From positions 1 through 64,000 of the forward strand of contig NZ_FOHE01000013.1 of NCBI RefSeq assembly GCF_900111445.1: 64,000 nt of DNA, written 5' to 3'. This DNA comes from Oceanobacillus limi. Lineage in GTDB: Bacteria; Bacillota; Bacilli; Bacillales; Amphibacillaceae. Position numbers and translations under genes: made by a program. This document shows positions 17,616 to 26,413 of this stretch, in pieces (the first letter of the stretch is position 1; the number at the start of each line of letters is the position of its first letter). The notes beneath the pieces were generated by a model that saw nothing but the letters and a program-made list of their open reading frames with translations, was not told the origin of the DNA and did not search any database.

Positions 17616-18639
17616 CAAAGCGAAAACGTTAGAGCCATTATATCCAAATAAATCAACAGGACTGTTTGGTGGAAAATCAAGTGGCATTCTAAACTGGAAT
17701 GATATTGCTTATCCTCATTGGTACAAAATGTATAAGCGACTTATCGGAAATTATTGGCAAGCTGATGAAATTAATATGTCTAGTGATATTAAACAATTTT
17801 CTCAGTTAACAAGGGAGGAGCAAGACGCTTATTTGAAAATTATCGGTTTATTATCCACATTGGATGCACCGCAAACAAGAACAGCTTTACTTTTGTCATT
17901 ATATGCGACAGATCCATCGGTTCAGTCGATAATGGCCGTGATCGCCCAGCAAGAGGCTGTGCACAATGAAAGTTATTCCTATGTGTTGTCGTCTGTTGTG
18001 TCCCTTGATCAACAAAATAAAACCTTTCAGCTTGGCAGACAAGATTCTGTTTTACTAGAAAGAAATAAGAATCTAGTAGAACAGTATAATGCATTTGTCG
18101 AGGAGCCTAGCATGGAAAATATCTTAAAGACGATGGTGTATACATCCTTGCTAGAAGGAATGTTCTTCTATTCAGGATTCGCATTTTTCTATCATTTAGC
18201 TCGTCATAATAAAATGGTTGGTACATCAACAATGATTAGTTATATCAATCGTGATGAGCTTGAGCATGGGCGATTTATAGCAGAGTTATTTCGAGCAACG
18301 CTCGCAGAAAACCCTGAATATAATACGAGTGAATTTACCGATTGGGTGTATACTCACTTTGAGACGTCTGTTGAATTGGAAATGAAATGGTCAACGTATG
18401 CCTTAGATGAAGTGGAAGGTATTGATTTAGAGGAAATGGAAGGTTATATCAAGTATCGAGCCAATAAAATGCTACGAATGATGGGACTAAGTGAATTGTA
18501 TCCAGAGCATGTTGATAATCCAATGAAGTGGATACGGGCCTATGTCGATAATTTTGATGGAACAAAAACAGATTTCTTTGAGCAGAAGTCACGTCAATAT
18601 ACGAAGACAAGTGATTTAAATGGCTTTGATGATTTGTAG
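17596..18639 (+). CDS. nrdF: Class I ribonucleoside-diphosphate reductase, beta (radical) subunit
   Basis: Radical-generating subunit of 347 residues with a ferritin-like helical fold. All metal ligands of canonical NrdF are visible: Asp in STLDAPQT, Glu and His in QEAVHNESYSY, Glu in LLEGMFFYSG, and Glu and His in RDELEHGRF. The radical tyrosine is four residues after the first ligand histidine. Nothing points to the metal-free (class Ie) variants. Its start overlaps the nrdI end by 20 bases. The C-terminal tail DLNGFDDL is the docking peptide for the large subunit. Gene order E-I-F is less common than I-E-F. Confidence 0.92.
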   Translation: MSESLLSKAKTLEPLYPNKSTGLFGGKSSGILNWNDIAYPHWYKMYKRLIGNYWQADEINMSSDIKQFSQLTREEQDAYLKIIGLLSTLDAPQTRTALLLSLYATDPSVQSIMAVIAQQEAVHNESYSYVLSSVVSLDQQNKTFQLGRQDSVLLERNKNLVEQYNAFVEEPSMENILKTMVYTSLLEGMFFYSGFAFFYHLARHNKMVGTSTMISYINRDELEHGRFIAELFRATLAENPEYNTSEFTDWVYTHFETSVELEMKWSTYALDEVEGIDLEEMEGYIKYRANKMLRMMGLSELYPEHVDNPMKWIRAYVDNFDGTKTDFFEQKSRQYTKTSDLNGFDDL

Positions 18640-18719
18640 CAATAAAAATATACTTTTCTGAAAATTACCCGTTAAGCTTCCGCCTTATATGCTAAAATGC
18701 TGATAAAGGGGGGAGTTGG

Positions 18720-19262
18720 ATGAGAATTAGGGAATATCAATCTACAGATGAAAAAGGATGGCTGCGATGTCGGGTTCTATCATTTCTCGATACAGCTTAT
18801 TATGATAATGTTCTTACCCAAAAAGAGACCTATGAAAATCCTTCGATCGAACTAGTGACCATTGAGGATGGGATGGTTGTTGGTTTAATAGATATTGAAT
18901 ATGAACAAGAAGAACGTACTGTTTGCTCACAAGGTGTTGGACTAGGCGGAATGATTTGGCATATCGCTGTTCATCCAGACTATGGGAGACAAGGGATTGG
19001 TAGTGAGTTATTATTCGCTGCAGAGGAAGTTGCCAAACGGAAGGGGTTAAACCGTCTGGAAGCATGGACTCGCAATGACGAGTGGGTCAACAATTGGTAC
19101 GAGAAAAATAATTTTCATAAAATCGATTCTTACCTTCATGTATATATGGAGGGGAGCCAAGAACTCAAAGATAGCTTAAAAAGTGAAATACCTTCTTTAT
19201 ATCCAGTTCAGGCATTTGCTCACTACACTGGAAAAGAAAAGGATAGTATAAAAGAACAATAG
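18720..19262 (+). CDS. GNAT-family N-acetyltransferase
   Basis: A single-domain acetyltransferase of 180 residues. The acetyl-CoA-binding motif HPDYGRQGIGSELL lies near residue 85 after the beta strand MIWHIAV. The later RLEAWTRNDEWVNNWYEKNNF is motif B. A strong GGGGGGAG site precedes the ATG. The substrate cannot be read from sequence. It stands alone, about 80 bases after nrdF and convergent with the amidase gene. Confidence 0.85.
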   Translation: MRIREYQSTDEKGWLRCRVLSFLDTAYYDNVLTQKETYENPSIELVTIEDGMVVGLIDIEYEQEERTVCSQGVGLGGMIWHIAVHPDYGRQGIGSELLFAAEEVAKRKGLNRLEAWTRNDEWVNNWYEKNNFHKIDSYLHVYMEGSQELKDSLKSEIPSLYPVQAFAHYTGKEKDSIKEQ

Positions 19263-19344
19263 TACATGAATGTATCGGATATGTAAAAACATTACATTTA
19301 GGCAGTCCAATGACAAACAATGTCAAGAACTAAAGACATATAAC

Positions 19345-19386
19345 AGAAGGAGGAGCTATTTCAAAGCTGAAGTAGCTCCTCCTTCT
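19345..19386. terminator. Perfect 14-bp hairpin between convergent genes
   Basis: Arms 19345-19358 and 19373-19386 are exact reverse complements (AGAAGGAGGAGCTA) around a 14-base loop. It lies between the acetyltransferase and the amidase, which converge. The flanks are not rich in T on either strand, so it may act as an mRNA-end stabiliser or a Rho-independent site of reduced strength. Confidence 0.55.
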
Positions 19387-19463
19387 ACTAATTACCCGAA
19401 CGAAATAATTAAAACAATTTGGAATTGAAGTCTGTGATTTCGCGAGATTCTCTTCCAACCCAA

Positions 19464-20306
19464 TTATTGTAATAAATAGTTCTGTACACCATTTTTAATT
19501 GCTTTTGCAACACTACTTTGAAAGTCGTCTGTTTGAAGTACTTGTAGTTCATTGGTGTTTGTAATAAAGCCTAATTCAACTAAAACAGCAGGAATGTTGT
19601 TTTTTCGTAAAACTCGGTAATCATCTTGAATCATACCGCGGTTTCTAAGCGTAATTTCCGTGTCCAGCGCTGAATGTATTTCTTGAGCTAATTTTAAATC
19701 ATCCCCATAGGAGTGAAAATAGGTGTTAAATCCTCCTACAGTATCCATGGAAAAAGAGTTAAAATGAATACTAACAAATGCGTCTGCATTACTTGTGTTA
19801 CTAATATGAATTCGTTTGTTTAAAGAAACAAAATAATCTTCTGATCTTGTTAGAATCACCTTGGCTCCAGTTAATCGCAATTGTTCTGCTAGCTTATTTG
19901 CTGTTGACATGATTAAATCTTTCTCTCTCACACCATTCTGGCCAATTGCACCGGGATCTTTTCCTCCGTGTCCAGGATCAATGACAATAGTGAAACCCTT
20001 TAAAACCTTATCGGTTACCTCACTTTGCTGCAATTCCTGTGGGACTAAATACGCTGCAGAAACCCATGCAAAACCCCCATTGAACTCGGTTAGGAACCAA
20101 CCGGACGCTTCATCGATTACGTTGATTTTTTCTCCTTTATGTAGTGCACCGACTATTTCGCCATTAGTAGATGGGGTAACTCTCACATTTAGTGTGTTGG
20201 CAATCACCTCATACGTTTCTTCGTTCTTGGCATAGGTAGAAAGGGTTAACAAATAAATCATAAGAAAAAAAATAAATAAGGCTGCAATCCTCTGTAAGAC
20301 TTTCAT
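19464..20306 (-). CDS. N-acetylmuramoyl-L-alanine amidase with SH3b domain
   Basis: Secreted cell-wall hydrolase of 280 residues. A signal peptide covers about residues 1-26. One bacterial SH3 domain spans about 31-90 (IANTLNVRVTPS, GWFLTEFNGGFAWVSAAYL). An Amidase_3 domain runs from about 105 to the end. Zinc-site residues are visible in IDPGHGGKDPGA, SIHFNSF and the catalytic VELGFITN. It cleaves the bond between muramic acid and the stem peptide. The start is preceded by GGAGATAA. Similar Bacillus proteins act in cell separation, mother-cell lysis or germination; which applies here is not clear. Confidence 0.9.
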   Translation of the reverse strand: MKVLQRIAALFIFFLMIYLLTLSTYAKNEETYEVIANTLNVRVTPSTNGEIVGALHKGEKINVIDEASGWFLTEFNGGFAWVSAAYLVPQELQQSEVTDKVLKGFTIVIDPGHGGKDPGAIGQNGVREKDLIMSTANKLAEQLRLTGAKVILTRSEDYFVSLNKRIHISNTSNADAFVSIHFNSFSMDTVGGFNTYFHSYGDDLKLAQEIHSALDTEITLRNRGMIQDDYRVLRKNNIPAVLVELGFITNTNELQVLQTDDFQSSVAKAIKNGVQNYLLQ

Positions 20307-20329
20307 GTTTATCTCCTTACTTTATCCCG

Positions 20330-20510
20330 CATATAACTGGCAGGCCGACATAAATGCGACGTCCTGTCGCATTGTCGGCACTAGCACGTTCTGTGCGTTG
20401 GAAGACCTCCACTTCAAACCTACGAGGTTAAGTGGGGTGGAAGCTGCGAGTAAATGTATGTTTGTTCATCCAACAATCAGTGGTGGATGAAGAAAACCCC
20501 ACTGATTGAA
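20330..20510 (+). repeat. Dispersed repeat family C, copy 1, with hairpin
   Basis: Non-coding stretch between the amidase and the DUF402 gene. It contains CCTCCACTTCAAACCTACGA (from 20406), which recurs with one change at about 54589-54608. It also holds a segment (about 20338-20430) that returns in reverse orientation and internally shortened at about 28272-28341. A perfect stem CAATCAGTGG/CCACTGATTG closes the 3-prime end (about 20473-20508). The remaining DNA to 20700 is AT-rich and shows no gene. Confidence 0.65.
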
Positions 20511-20700
20511 GATTTACTTTAAAGTTTAAAAAACAGTACCAATACTTAAGATTGTCCTTAATCAACTATTTTTAAACACCGTTTAAAAAGGAAATTTTTG
20601 CAGGGAAAGAAAGGAGGATTGTCGAATAGGTAAAAAAACTTATTAGAATTACGACGAATTGTGCCGTTTTTCCTACAAAAGTAGAGGAGCTGTTTAATCG

Positions 20701-21237
20701 ATGCTCAAGCGTAAATATACAGATCACAAAGATTGGAGTCGAATTATACAACGGGATTACGTTCAAACTCACATGGATACGAAAGCGTATAAAGGGTATG
20801 TTAGTCTATTAACAATGCACAGTGTTACACATCCATTAACGTTTTGCTACGGGAAGAAAAATGTTTGTATTGTCGACAATGGATATAGTTGGCTACAGCA
20901 TTTTCCTGAAGAAAAATATTATTCCATAACAACAGCATTTGATGAAGAAGGAGAAATTGTTCAGTGGTACATTGATATCATAAGAGAAAGTGGCATAGAA
21001 GACGATCGACTTTGGTTCGATGATTTGTATTTGGATATTGTCGTGTTGCCAACTGGAGAAGTAATTTTGCTAGATGAAGAGGAGCTGGAGGAAGCCTATA
21101 AGAAAGGAGTAATTAATGATAGGCTATACCAGTTGGCTTGGAGAGAAGCTAGATCTTTGATGAAAATAATAAAAGAAGGAAACTTTGCATTACTAGAATT
21201 AACGAAGAAGCATCGTATGGAGTTACTGCAGATGTAA
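20701..21237 (+). CDS. DUF402 family protein
   Basis: A cytosolic protein of 178 residues. It follows the DUF402 pattern: TFCYGKKNVCIVDNGYSWLQHF in the first half, then the acidic cluster WFDDLYLDIVVLPTGEVILLDEEEL near residues 101-125, and a C-terminal helical end. The B. subtilis member NtdP (YgaC) is a nucleoside tri- and diphosphate phosphatase whose metal site uses such acidic residues. This protein may do similar chemistry but is a distinct branch. The ATG follows GAGGAGC at about 11 bases. Confidence 0.75.
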   Translation: MLKRKYTDHKDWSRIIQRDYVQTHMDTKAYKGYVSLLTMHSVTHPLTFCYGKKNVCIVDNGYSWLQHFPEEKYYSITTAFDEEGEIVQWYIDIIRESGIEDDRLWFDDLYLDIVVLPTGEVILLDEEELEEAYKKGVINDRLYQLAWREARSLMKIIKEGNFALLELTKKHRMELLQM

Positions 21238-21441
21238 GGCAGGATGTTCTAGCTATTTTTGAAACGTTAATATAACAAAATTCGTATTACTGAATGAGGA
21301 AGTCATTTGCTAATAAACAACACGCTTAGATATGGTAGTAGAAACTTAGTTAATTCTTCACCGAAAAATGTTTTCGCAATAATAATCGGAATAATGATAA
21401 AATAAACATTATATGAATCTTACATAATAGGGGGACTAATT

Positions 21442-22338
21442 GTGGATGAACAATTTAATCGGTCGAAGGGGTTTGGTGAAATACTGGATCACACCTTTCG
21501 CCTGTGTAAACATCATTTCTCTAAATTATTTTTAATTTTTCTTATCATTATCGGTCCATTATATTTATTGGAAGCATTACTATTATTTATGTCAGGAACC
21601 AGCTTCTTTCGGCATATGGGAACTGGGAGCAATTTGTTTGAACAAGTCATATCTGGTTATGATGAGACACTGTATAATTCGACAGTTGGCCAAGATGTTT
21701 TTCTTGGGCTAGCTATGTTAGTCTTGGCGCCAGTAGCCTATGCTGCTGTTTTGATTTCTTTAAACTTACTAAAATATAAAAAAGATTTTACGCCAAGTCA
21801 GGTTATTAAAAAAGCCTTTTCGAAATTTTGGCCCATCTTTGGAAGTAGCCTTTTATTTGGAGTCATCGTATTTAGTTTAATTTTTGGCTTGTTTATGATT
21901 ATTACGATTCCAGGCTTTATTGTTGGATTAATCCATCCTGTTTTAGGTTTTATTTTTGGAGCTGTATTCTTTTTAGGCATCGGTCTTGTTTTGGCACTAC
22001 TCCTAACAAGGTGGAGTTTTTATCTGGCTGCAACTGTTTTAGAAGAGGATATGCCAGGATTAGCAAGAAGTTGGCGATTAACTCGTGAAAACACATGGAA
22101 GGTATTTGGACTATATATCGTTATTGGATTGATTACAGCTGTAATTGGAGTTGCGATTGAAGGAGTATTTACATTTATCCTTGGAAACAGTGTATTATTT
22201 ACCATTATTGTGAACGTAGTGTCTATCCTAACTTCGATGATTTTTGCTGTAGCTTATGCGGTTATTTACTTTGATTTGAAGTTTAGAGAAGACGGAGAAG
22301 ATTTACAGGAATTAATTGATGATTATAAACATCAATAG
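21442..22338 (+). CDS. Multi-pass membrane protein, first gene of MoxR operon
   Basis: A 298-residue membrane protein with about six hydrophobic segments (near 30-50, 90-110, 135-160, 165-190, 220-245 and 250-275). It starts with SKGFGEILDHTFRLCKHHF and carries a cytoplasmic loop with LEEDMPGLARSWRLTREN. It resembles the glycerophosphodiester phosphodiesterase membrane-domain and DUF975-like proteins often encoded beside MoxR ATPases. The GTG start has an AGGGGG site. It heads a run of seven genes whose gaps are all under 35 bases. Function unknown. Confidence 0.75.
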   Translation: MDEQFNRSKGFGEILDHTFRLCKHHFSKLFLIFLIIIGPLYLLEALLLFMSGTSFFRHMGTGSNLFEQVISGYDETLYNSTVGQDVFLGLAMLVLAPVAYAAVLISLNLLKYKKDFTPSQVIKKAFSKFWPIFGSSLLFGVIVFSLIFGLFMIITIPGFIVGLIHPVLGFIFGAVFFLGIGLVLALLLTRWSFYLAATVLEEDMPGLARSWRLTRENTWKVFGLYIVIGLITAVIGVAIEGVFTFILGNSVLFTIIVNVVSILTSMIFAVAYAVIYFDLKFREDGEDLQELIDDYKHQ

Positions 22339-22371
22339 GAAAGAAATGCCTTTATTGTTAGGTGGTGGATA

Positions 22372-23022
22372 ATGGATCGTGTAGAAAAGGCTAGAGAAGA
22401 GCTAGAAGAAATTTTAAGTGATCAAGAATACCGAGTTTATTATGAGGATAATAGAAATTTTTTAGAAATACTCTGGGATAACGTTACTTCTTGGATTGGT
22501 GATCTATTTTCTAATTGGTTCTCATCATTAAATCCTGCGAATGGATTTGCAAGCTTTGTTCTTTTTATGATTGTTATCGTTGTTCTTGTTTTGGTCGGAA
22601 TGGTTCTCCTACTTTCAATCCGTTCTATTAGGCGAAAAAGAGCTTTACGGGATCATCAACCGTTAAAAGTAATGAATCAAATGGATTGGTCTGTGGAACG
22701 TCATCTTTTGGAAGCGCGAAAACAAGAGGAAGCAAAGAACTATACGCTTGCTTTACGTCATATGTTCCTTGCATTACTTCTAAATTTTCATGAAGGAAAA
22801 TGGCTTGTTGCCAAACCATGGAAAACAAATTGGGAGTATTTTGATGAACTACAAAGAAAAGACAAAAACCGTGCAGAAGTATTTTTCCAGCATGCCCATT
22901 TGTTTGACGAAGTCGTCTATGGTAAACGACCTATTGGAGAATCAGAGTATGTTGGATATCGAAAAGAAGTAGACCAATGGATACAGGGGCAAAGTACGGA
23001 TTGTGTCCAAAAGGAGGGATAG
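22372..23022 (+). CDS. DUF4129 membrane protein
   Basis: A 216-residue protein with one membrane segment at about 60-85 and a cytoplasmic C-terminal part typical of DUF4129 (ALRHMFLALLLNFHEGKWL, then TNWEYFDELQRK and FDEVVYGKRPIGESEY). In many bacteria DUF4129 occurs with transglutaminase, DUF58 and MoxR genes. Here it sits 33 bases after the first operon gene and six bases before DUF4350. Its molecular role is unknown. Confidence 0.8.
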   Translation: MDRVEKAREELEEILSDQEYRVYYEDNRNFLEILWDNVTSWIGDLFSNWFSSLNPANGFASFVLFMIVIVVLVLVGMVLLLSIRSIRRKRALRDHQPLKVMNQMDWSVERHLLEARKQEEAKNYTLALRHMFLALLLNFHEGKWLVAKPWKTNWEYFDELQRKDKNRAEVFFQHAHLFDEVVYGKRPIGESEYVGYRKEVDQWIQGQSTDCVQKEG

Positions 23023-23028
23023 AAACAA

Positions 23029-24150
23029 TTGTCGAAAATGATAACAAGCAAAAAGACAGTAGTTTGGCTAATTCTTTTGCTGCTCATATTCATGCTCCTT
23101 AGTTATTTCCTTGTATCTAAGCAGCCGGAGGAATATCCTAGCTATGTTTCAAACTCCCCTTCACCAACTGGTACTAAAGCGTTATATACATATTTGGAGG
23201 AAAAAGCAGATTCACTGGACAGATGGTCTCATCCACCGAACCTCTTAGCGAAACAAAATGAAGGACAATTGCTCGTGATGGTAGAGCCGTTTTTTGTACC
23301 AGAACGAGATGAAATGGATGCGTATACTTCTTTTATGGAAGCTGGAAATACCGTCTTGCTGTTGACTTATAATCCAGATGGGATGTTTGGAATGAAAACA
23401 GATCCTATCATGAAGGAAGCTGATGGTGGATCAGTTATCCGAGACAGTAATGGAAATGAATATGATGCTACACTTAATTCTTCCGTTCGAATAAGAGAGG
23501 AACCAGATGATGCGGTTTTATTAAAGGATAGTGAAGGTATCATAGCATTAAGGAAATCGATTGGAGAAGGAAGTTTAATTGTAGCTAATGCGCCAAATTG
23601 GCTAACAAATGAATTTATCTTGGATGAGGACCATTTACAGTTATTTTTCAATCTAGTCCAAGGAGATTGGAATACCATTTTGTTTGATGAGTATATTCAT
23701 GGTACTGGTCATGCACCTACCATTACAACGCTTTATCCGAAATGGCTATTGGTTATAGGACTACAAGCACTCTTATTAACAACGTTTTGGCTATGGTATC
23801 AAGGAAAGCGTTTTGGTCCGATTATCACACCAAGAGAAAGCGTCGTTCGTTTTGGGAATGAACGTATTCGAGCATTGGCAGCATGGTATAAGCGTGGAAG
23901 TAATTATAGAGATTCTTTCGCAATTCAAGCGGATTACGTAAAGGTTCTATTACAAGAAAAATGGGCAATCCCATACAGGAAAGATTGGACAGAAGTTACG
24001 GATTTGTTAAAACAAAAAAGCGTTCATGTGTCAGAAAAAGATATTAATAGTATAACAAAGCTTTTAGGTAGCGAATCAATAACTAAACAAGAATACGTAC
24101 ATTGTTCCAAAAAATTAGATCAACTACGGAGAGAGGTGGAGGAAGGATGA
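23029..24150 (+). CDS. DUF4350 membrane protein
   Basis: A 373-residue protein with an N-terminal membrane segment (about 10-29), a large extracytoplasmic domain and a second segment near 240-258. SPSPTGTKALYTYLEEKA near residue 43 and the later FDEYIHG are typical of DUF4350. A class I glutamine-amidotransferase-like fold has been suggested for this domain family. The TTG start follows AAGGAGGGA. Its end overlaps the MoxR start by four bases (ATGA). Function unknown. Confidence 0.8.
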   Translation: MSKMITSKKTVVWLILLLLIFMLLSYFLVSKQPEEYPSYVSNSPSPTGTKALYTYLEEKADSLDRWSHPPNLLAKQNEGQLLVMVEPFFVPERDEMDAYTSFMEAGNTVLLLTYNPDGMFGMKTDPIMKEADGGSVIRDSNGNEYDATLNSSVRIREEPDDAVLLKDSEGIIALRKSIGEGSLIVANAPNWLTNEFILDEDHLQLFFNLVQGDWNTILFDEYIHGTGHAPTITTLYPKWLLVIGLQALLLTTFWLWYQGKRFGPIITPRESVVRFGNERIRALAAWYKRGSNYRDSFAIQADYVKVLLQEKWAIPYRKDWTEVTDLLKQKSVHVSEKDINSITKLLGSESITKQEYVHCSKKLDQLRREVEEG

Positions 24151-25076
24151 ATCACCAGTTATCGTCCTTAATAACTACATATGAGAAACGGATACTTGGT
24201 CAAACGACGAATTTGAGACTTATGCTATCTGCCATTCTAGCAGGAGGGCATGTTCTTTTAGAGGGTGTTCCGGGTACTGGTAAAACGCAAATGGTTCGTA
24301 CATTATCAAATCTATTGGGTGGCAACTTTAATCGTATTCAGTTTACTCCTGATTTACTTCCTAGTGATATTACAGGAAGTGCAATATTTAACTTAAAGGA
24401 AAATACGTTTGAAACCATAAAAGGGCCCATTTTTTCAAACATATTGCTAGCAGATGAAATTAACCGCACTCCTGCTAAAACGCAGGCAGCATTGCTCGAA
24501 GCTATGGAGGAAAAGCAAGTAACAATCCAGGGAGAAACATATCAATTGCCAGAAGTGTTTTTTGTTGTTGCAACACAAAATCCAATAGAATTTGAAGGTA
24601 CTTATCCACTGCCAGAAGCTCAGCAGGATCGATTTTTATTCAAGCTACACATTGATTTTCCTTCCTTGGAAGATGAGACAAATGTGTTGCGGAATGTAAT
24701 GAAAAGCCATGATGAAGACGCATTAGACAGTGCTGTTCTCGACATGAAGACGTTTCAAGAAATTCAGTTGGCTATCAATGATATAACGCTAAGCGATGAT
24801 ATTTTAGATTATGTAATGAAGCTTGTAAGGAAAACGAGAGAATCTGAGTCAATTCGATTCGGTGCTAGCACTAGGGCTGCAATTTCAATTGGTAAAGCTG
24901 CAAAGGCCTGGGCATATCTAGCAGAGCGGAATTATGTAACTCCAGACGATGTAAAAATGGTTGCGAAGCCGGCCCTACGCCACCGGATACAGTTAGCTCC
25001 ACATATGGAATTGGAGGGAGTGAGTCTTGACCAAGTTATTCAAGAACTTATTGGCGCGATTCCTGTTCCAAGATAA
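24147..25076 (+). CDS. MoxR-family AAA+ ATPase
   Basis: A 309-residue chaperone-like ATPase. It has Walker A GVPGTGKT near residue 39, Walker B LLADEINRTPAKTQAALLEAMEE near 100, sensor 1 ATQNPIEFEGTYPLPEAQ near 148 and a C-terminal helical lid with RFGASTRA. MoxR proteins remodel or activate partner complexes, often with von Willebrand factor A (vWA)-like DUF58 partners such as the next gene product. ATG 24147 is coupled to the previous stop and follows GGAGGAAGG. An in-frame start further upstream would lie deep in the DUF4350 gene. Confidence 0.92.
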   Translation: MNHQLSSLITTYEKRILGQTTNLRLMLSAILAGGHVLLEGVPGTGKTQMVRTLSNLLGGNFNRIQFTPDLLPSDITGSAIFNLKENTFETIKGPIFSNILLADEINRTPAKTQAALLEAMEEKQVTIQGETYQLPEVFFVVATQNPIEFEGTYPLPEAQQDRFLFKLHIDFPSLEDETNVLRNVMKSHDEDALDSAVLDMKTFQEIQLAINDITLSDDILDYVMKLVRKTRESESIRFGASTRAAISIGKAAKAWAYLAERNYVTPDDVKMVAKPALRHRIQLAPHMELEGVSLDQVIQELIGAIPVPR

Positions 25077-26385
25077 AGGTATTTTACCAACAAAAAAGTT
25101 TCTATTAATCTATTTAATTGGTTCAATTTGTTTAGTTGGTTTAGCATTTTTCGGAGTGTCTTGGCAAACGGTGTTTATAGGTAACGTTTTATTTATTTTA
25201 ACTAGTTTAATGGACTTACTTCGTTCACCAAGGAAGAAATATATTAGCATTACACGTCACATGCCAAATGAGATGGAGCGAGGTAAATGTTATCAAGTTA
25301 CGATCCATTTTGAAAATAACGCTCTTTATTCATGTAAGTACCGACTTGTTGATGGGATTCCACAGTCATTTCAAAGTCAGTTTCCCATAGAAGGGGAGAT
25401 AAATAGTAAAACGCGCAGTAGTATTAGCTATAAAACGAGAGCGTCGGTACGAGGAGACTATCCTGTCAATAAAATATATGTTAGGTTTTCTAGTTTAATG
25501 GGGCTATGGGAAAAACAAATCGTGGTAGAGCAAAAAAATGCCGTAAAAGTGATTCCAGATTTATCCGAAACAAAGCGATATTTGGAGGATGCACAGCGTT
25601 ATTTAATGTACGATGGTGATAAAATTCGGAAGCAAAAAAAGGGCACGGGTGAATTTACTAGAATTCGCAACTATGTTATTGGTGATGATCCACGTAAAAT
25701 TAATTGGCGACAAACGGCGAAGCTACAAGAAGTTATGACAAATGAATATGAACCAGAGCATGGCAAGTATATTACGATATTAATAGATTGTGGCAGGATG
25801 ATGGGTGTCGAATTAAAAATAGGGAATCGCTTAGAAAAGGCGATGGAAGCATCCTTAACGGTTGTTGCAGCTGCATTAAAAAATGGGGATTATGTCGGAG
25901 TGATTGTGTTTTCTAAGGGGATCGATGTATATGTTCCGCCTGCTAAAGGAATGGATCAGTTACAAAAAATATTACAGGCTATCTATAATGTGAAAGTGGA
26001 TGCAAGTGAATCCAATTATGCAGCGGTAATGAACTATCTACAAATGGTTCAAAAGAAACGTAGTCTTATTTTATTATTTAGTGATATTCATACTTTTTTA
26101 CACGATGAAACAACACTGCTATATTTGAAACGAATTCGAAGGCGACATTTATTTTTCATGATTGGAGTAGAGGATGAAGCTTTATTATCCGAAGCCCAAC
26201 AGTTACCAGCTGATGTTCACAGGGCCATGACGAAAAGTATGGCGCAACAGCAAGTCCTATTCAAAAAAAGAGAAAAGGCAAAATGGGAATCTCAAGGATT
26301 AGTTATGATTGAAGCAAAGGAAGAAAAGCTTGCAGTAGAGGCGGTTTCTTATTATATCCGTGTCATGAATCAAGGACTCATTTAG
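25027..26385 (+). CDS. DUF58 protein with vWA-like domain
   Basis: A 452-residue protein with two N-terminal membrane segments (about 22-62). The DUF58 motif GTGEFTRIRNYVIGDDPRKI lies near residue 205, followed by NWRQTAK. A vWA-like domain follows (ITILIDCGRMMG near 250). The metal-site DxSxS motif is degenerate here (DCGRM). The TTG start follows GGAGGG and overlaps the MoxR gene by 50 bases, an unusually long overlap that implies coupled expression. It is the expected MoxR partner at the membrane. Confidence 0.88.
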   Translation: MTKLFKNLLARFLFQDKGILPTKKFLLIYLIGSICLVGLAFFGVSWQTVFIGNVLFILTSLMDLLRSPRKKYISITRHMPNEMERGKCYQVTIHFENNALYSCKYRLVDGIPQSFQSQFPIEGEINSKTRSSISYKTRASVRGDYPVNKIYVRFSSLMGLWEKQIVVEQKNAVKVIPDLSETKRYLEDAQRYLMYDGDKIRKQKKGTGEFTRIRNYVIGDDPRKINWRQTAKLQEVMTNEYEPEHGKYITILIDCGRMMGVELKIGNRLEKAMEASLTVVAAALKNGDYVGVIVFSKGIDVYVPPAKGMDQLQKILQAIYNVKVDASESNYAAVMNYLQMVQKKRSLILLFSDIHTFLHDETTLLYLKRIRRRHLFFMIGVEDEALLSEAQQLPADVHRAMTKSMAQQQVLFKKREKAKWESQGLVMIEAKEEKLAVEAVSYYIRVMNQGLI

Positions 26386-26413
26386 AAGGATATGGAAAGA
26401 AGTAGGTGGAATA

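Noticed and set aside
17596-18639. Metal-free class Ie NrdF
   Set aside because: All canonical carboxylate and histidine ligands and the tyrosine are present.
20305-20490. A 61-codon frame in the family C repeat
   Set aside because: It consists of repeat sequence; the inverted copy at 28272 is internally deleted and would not keep the frame.
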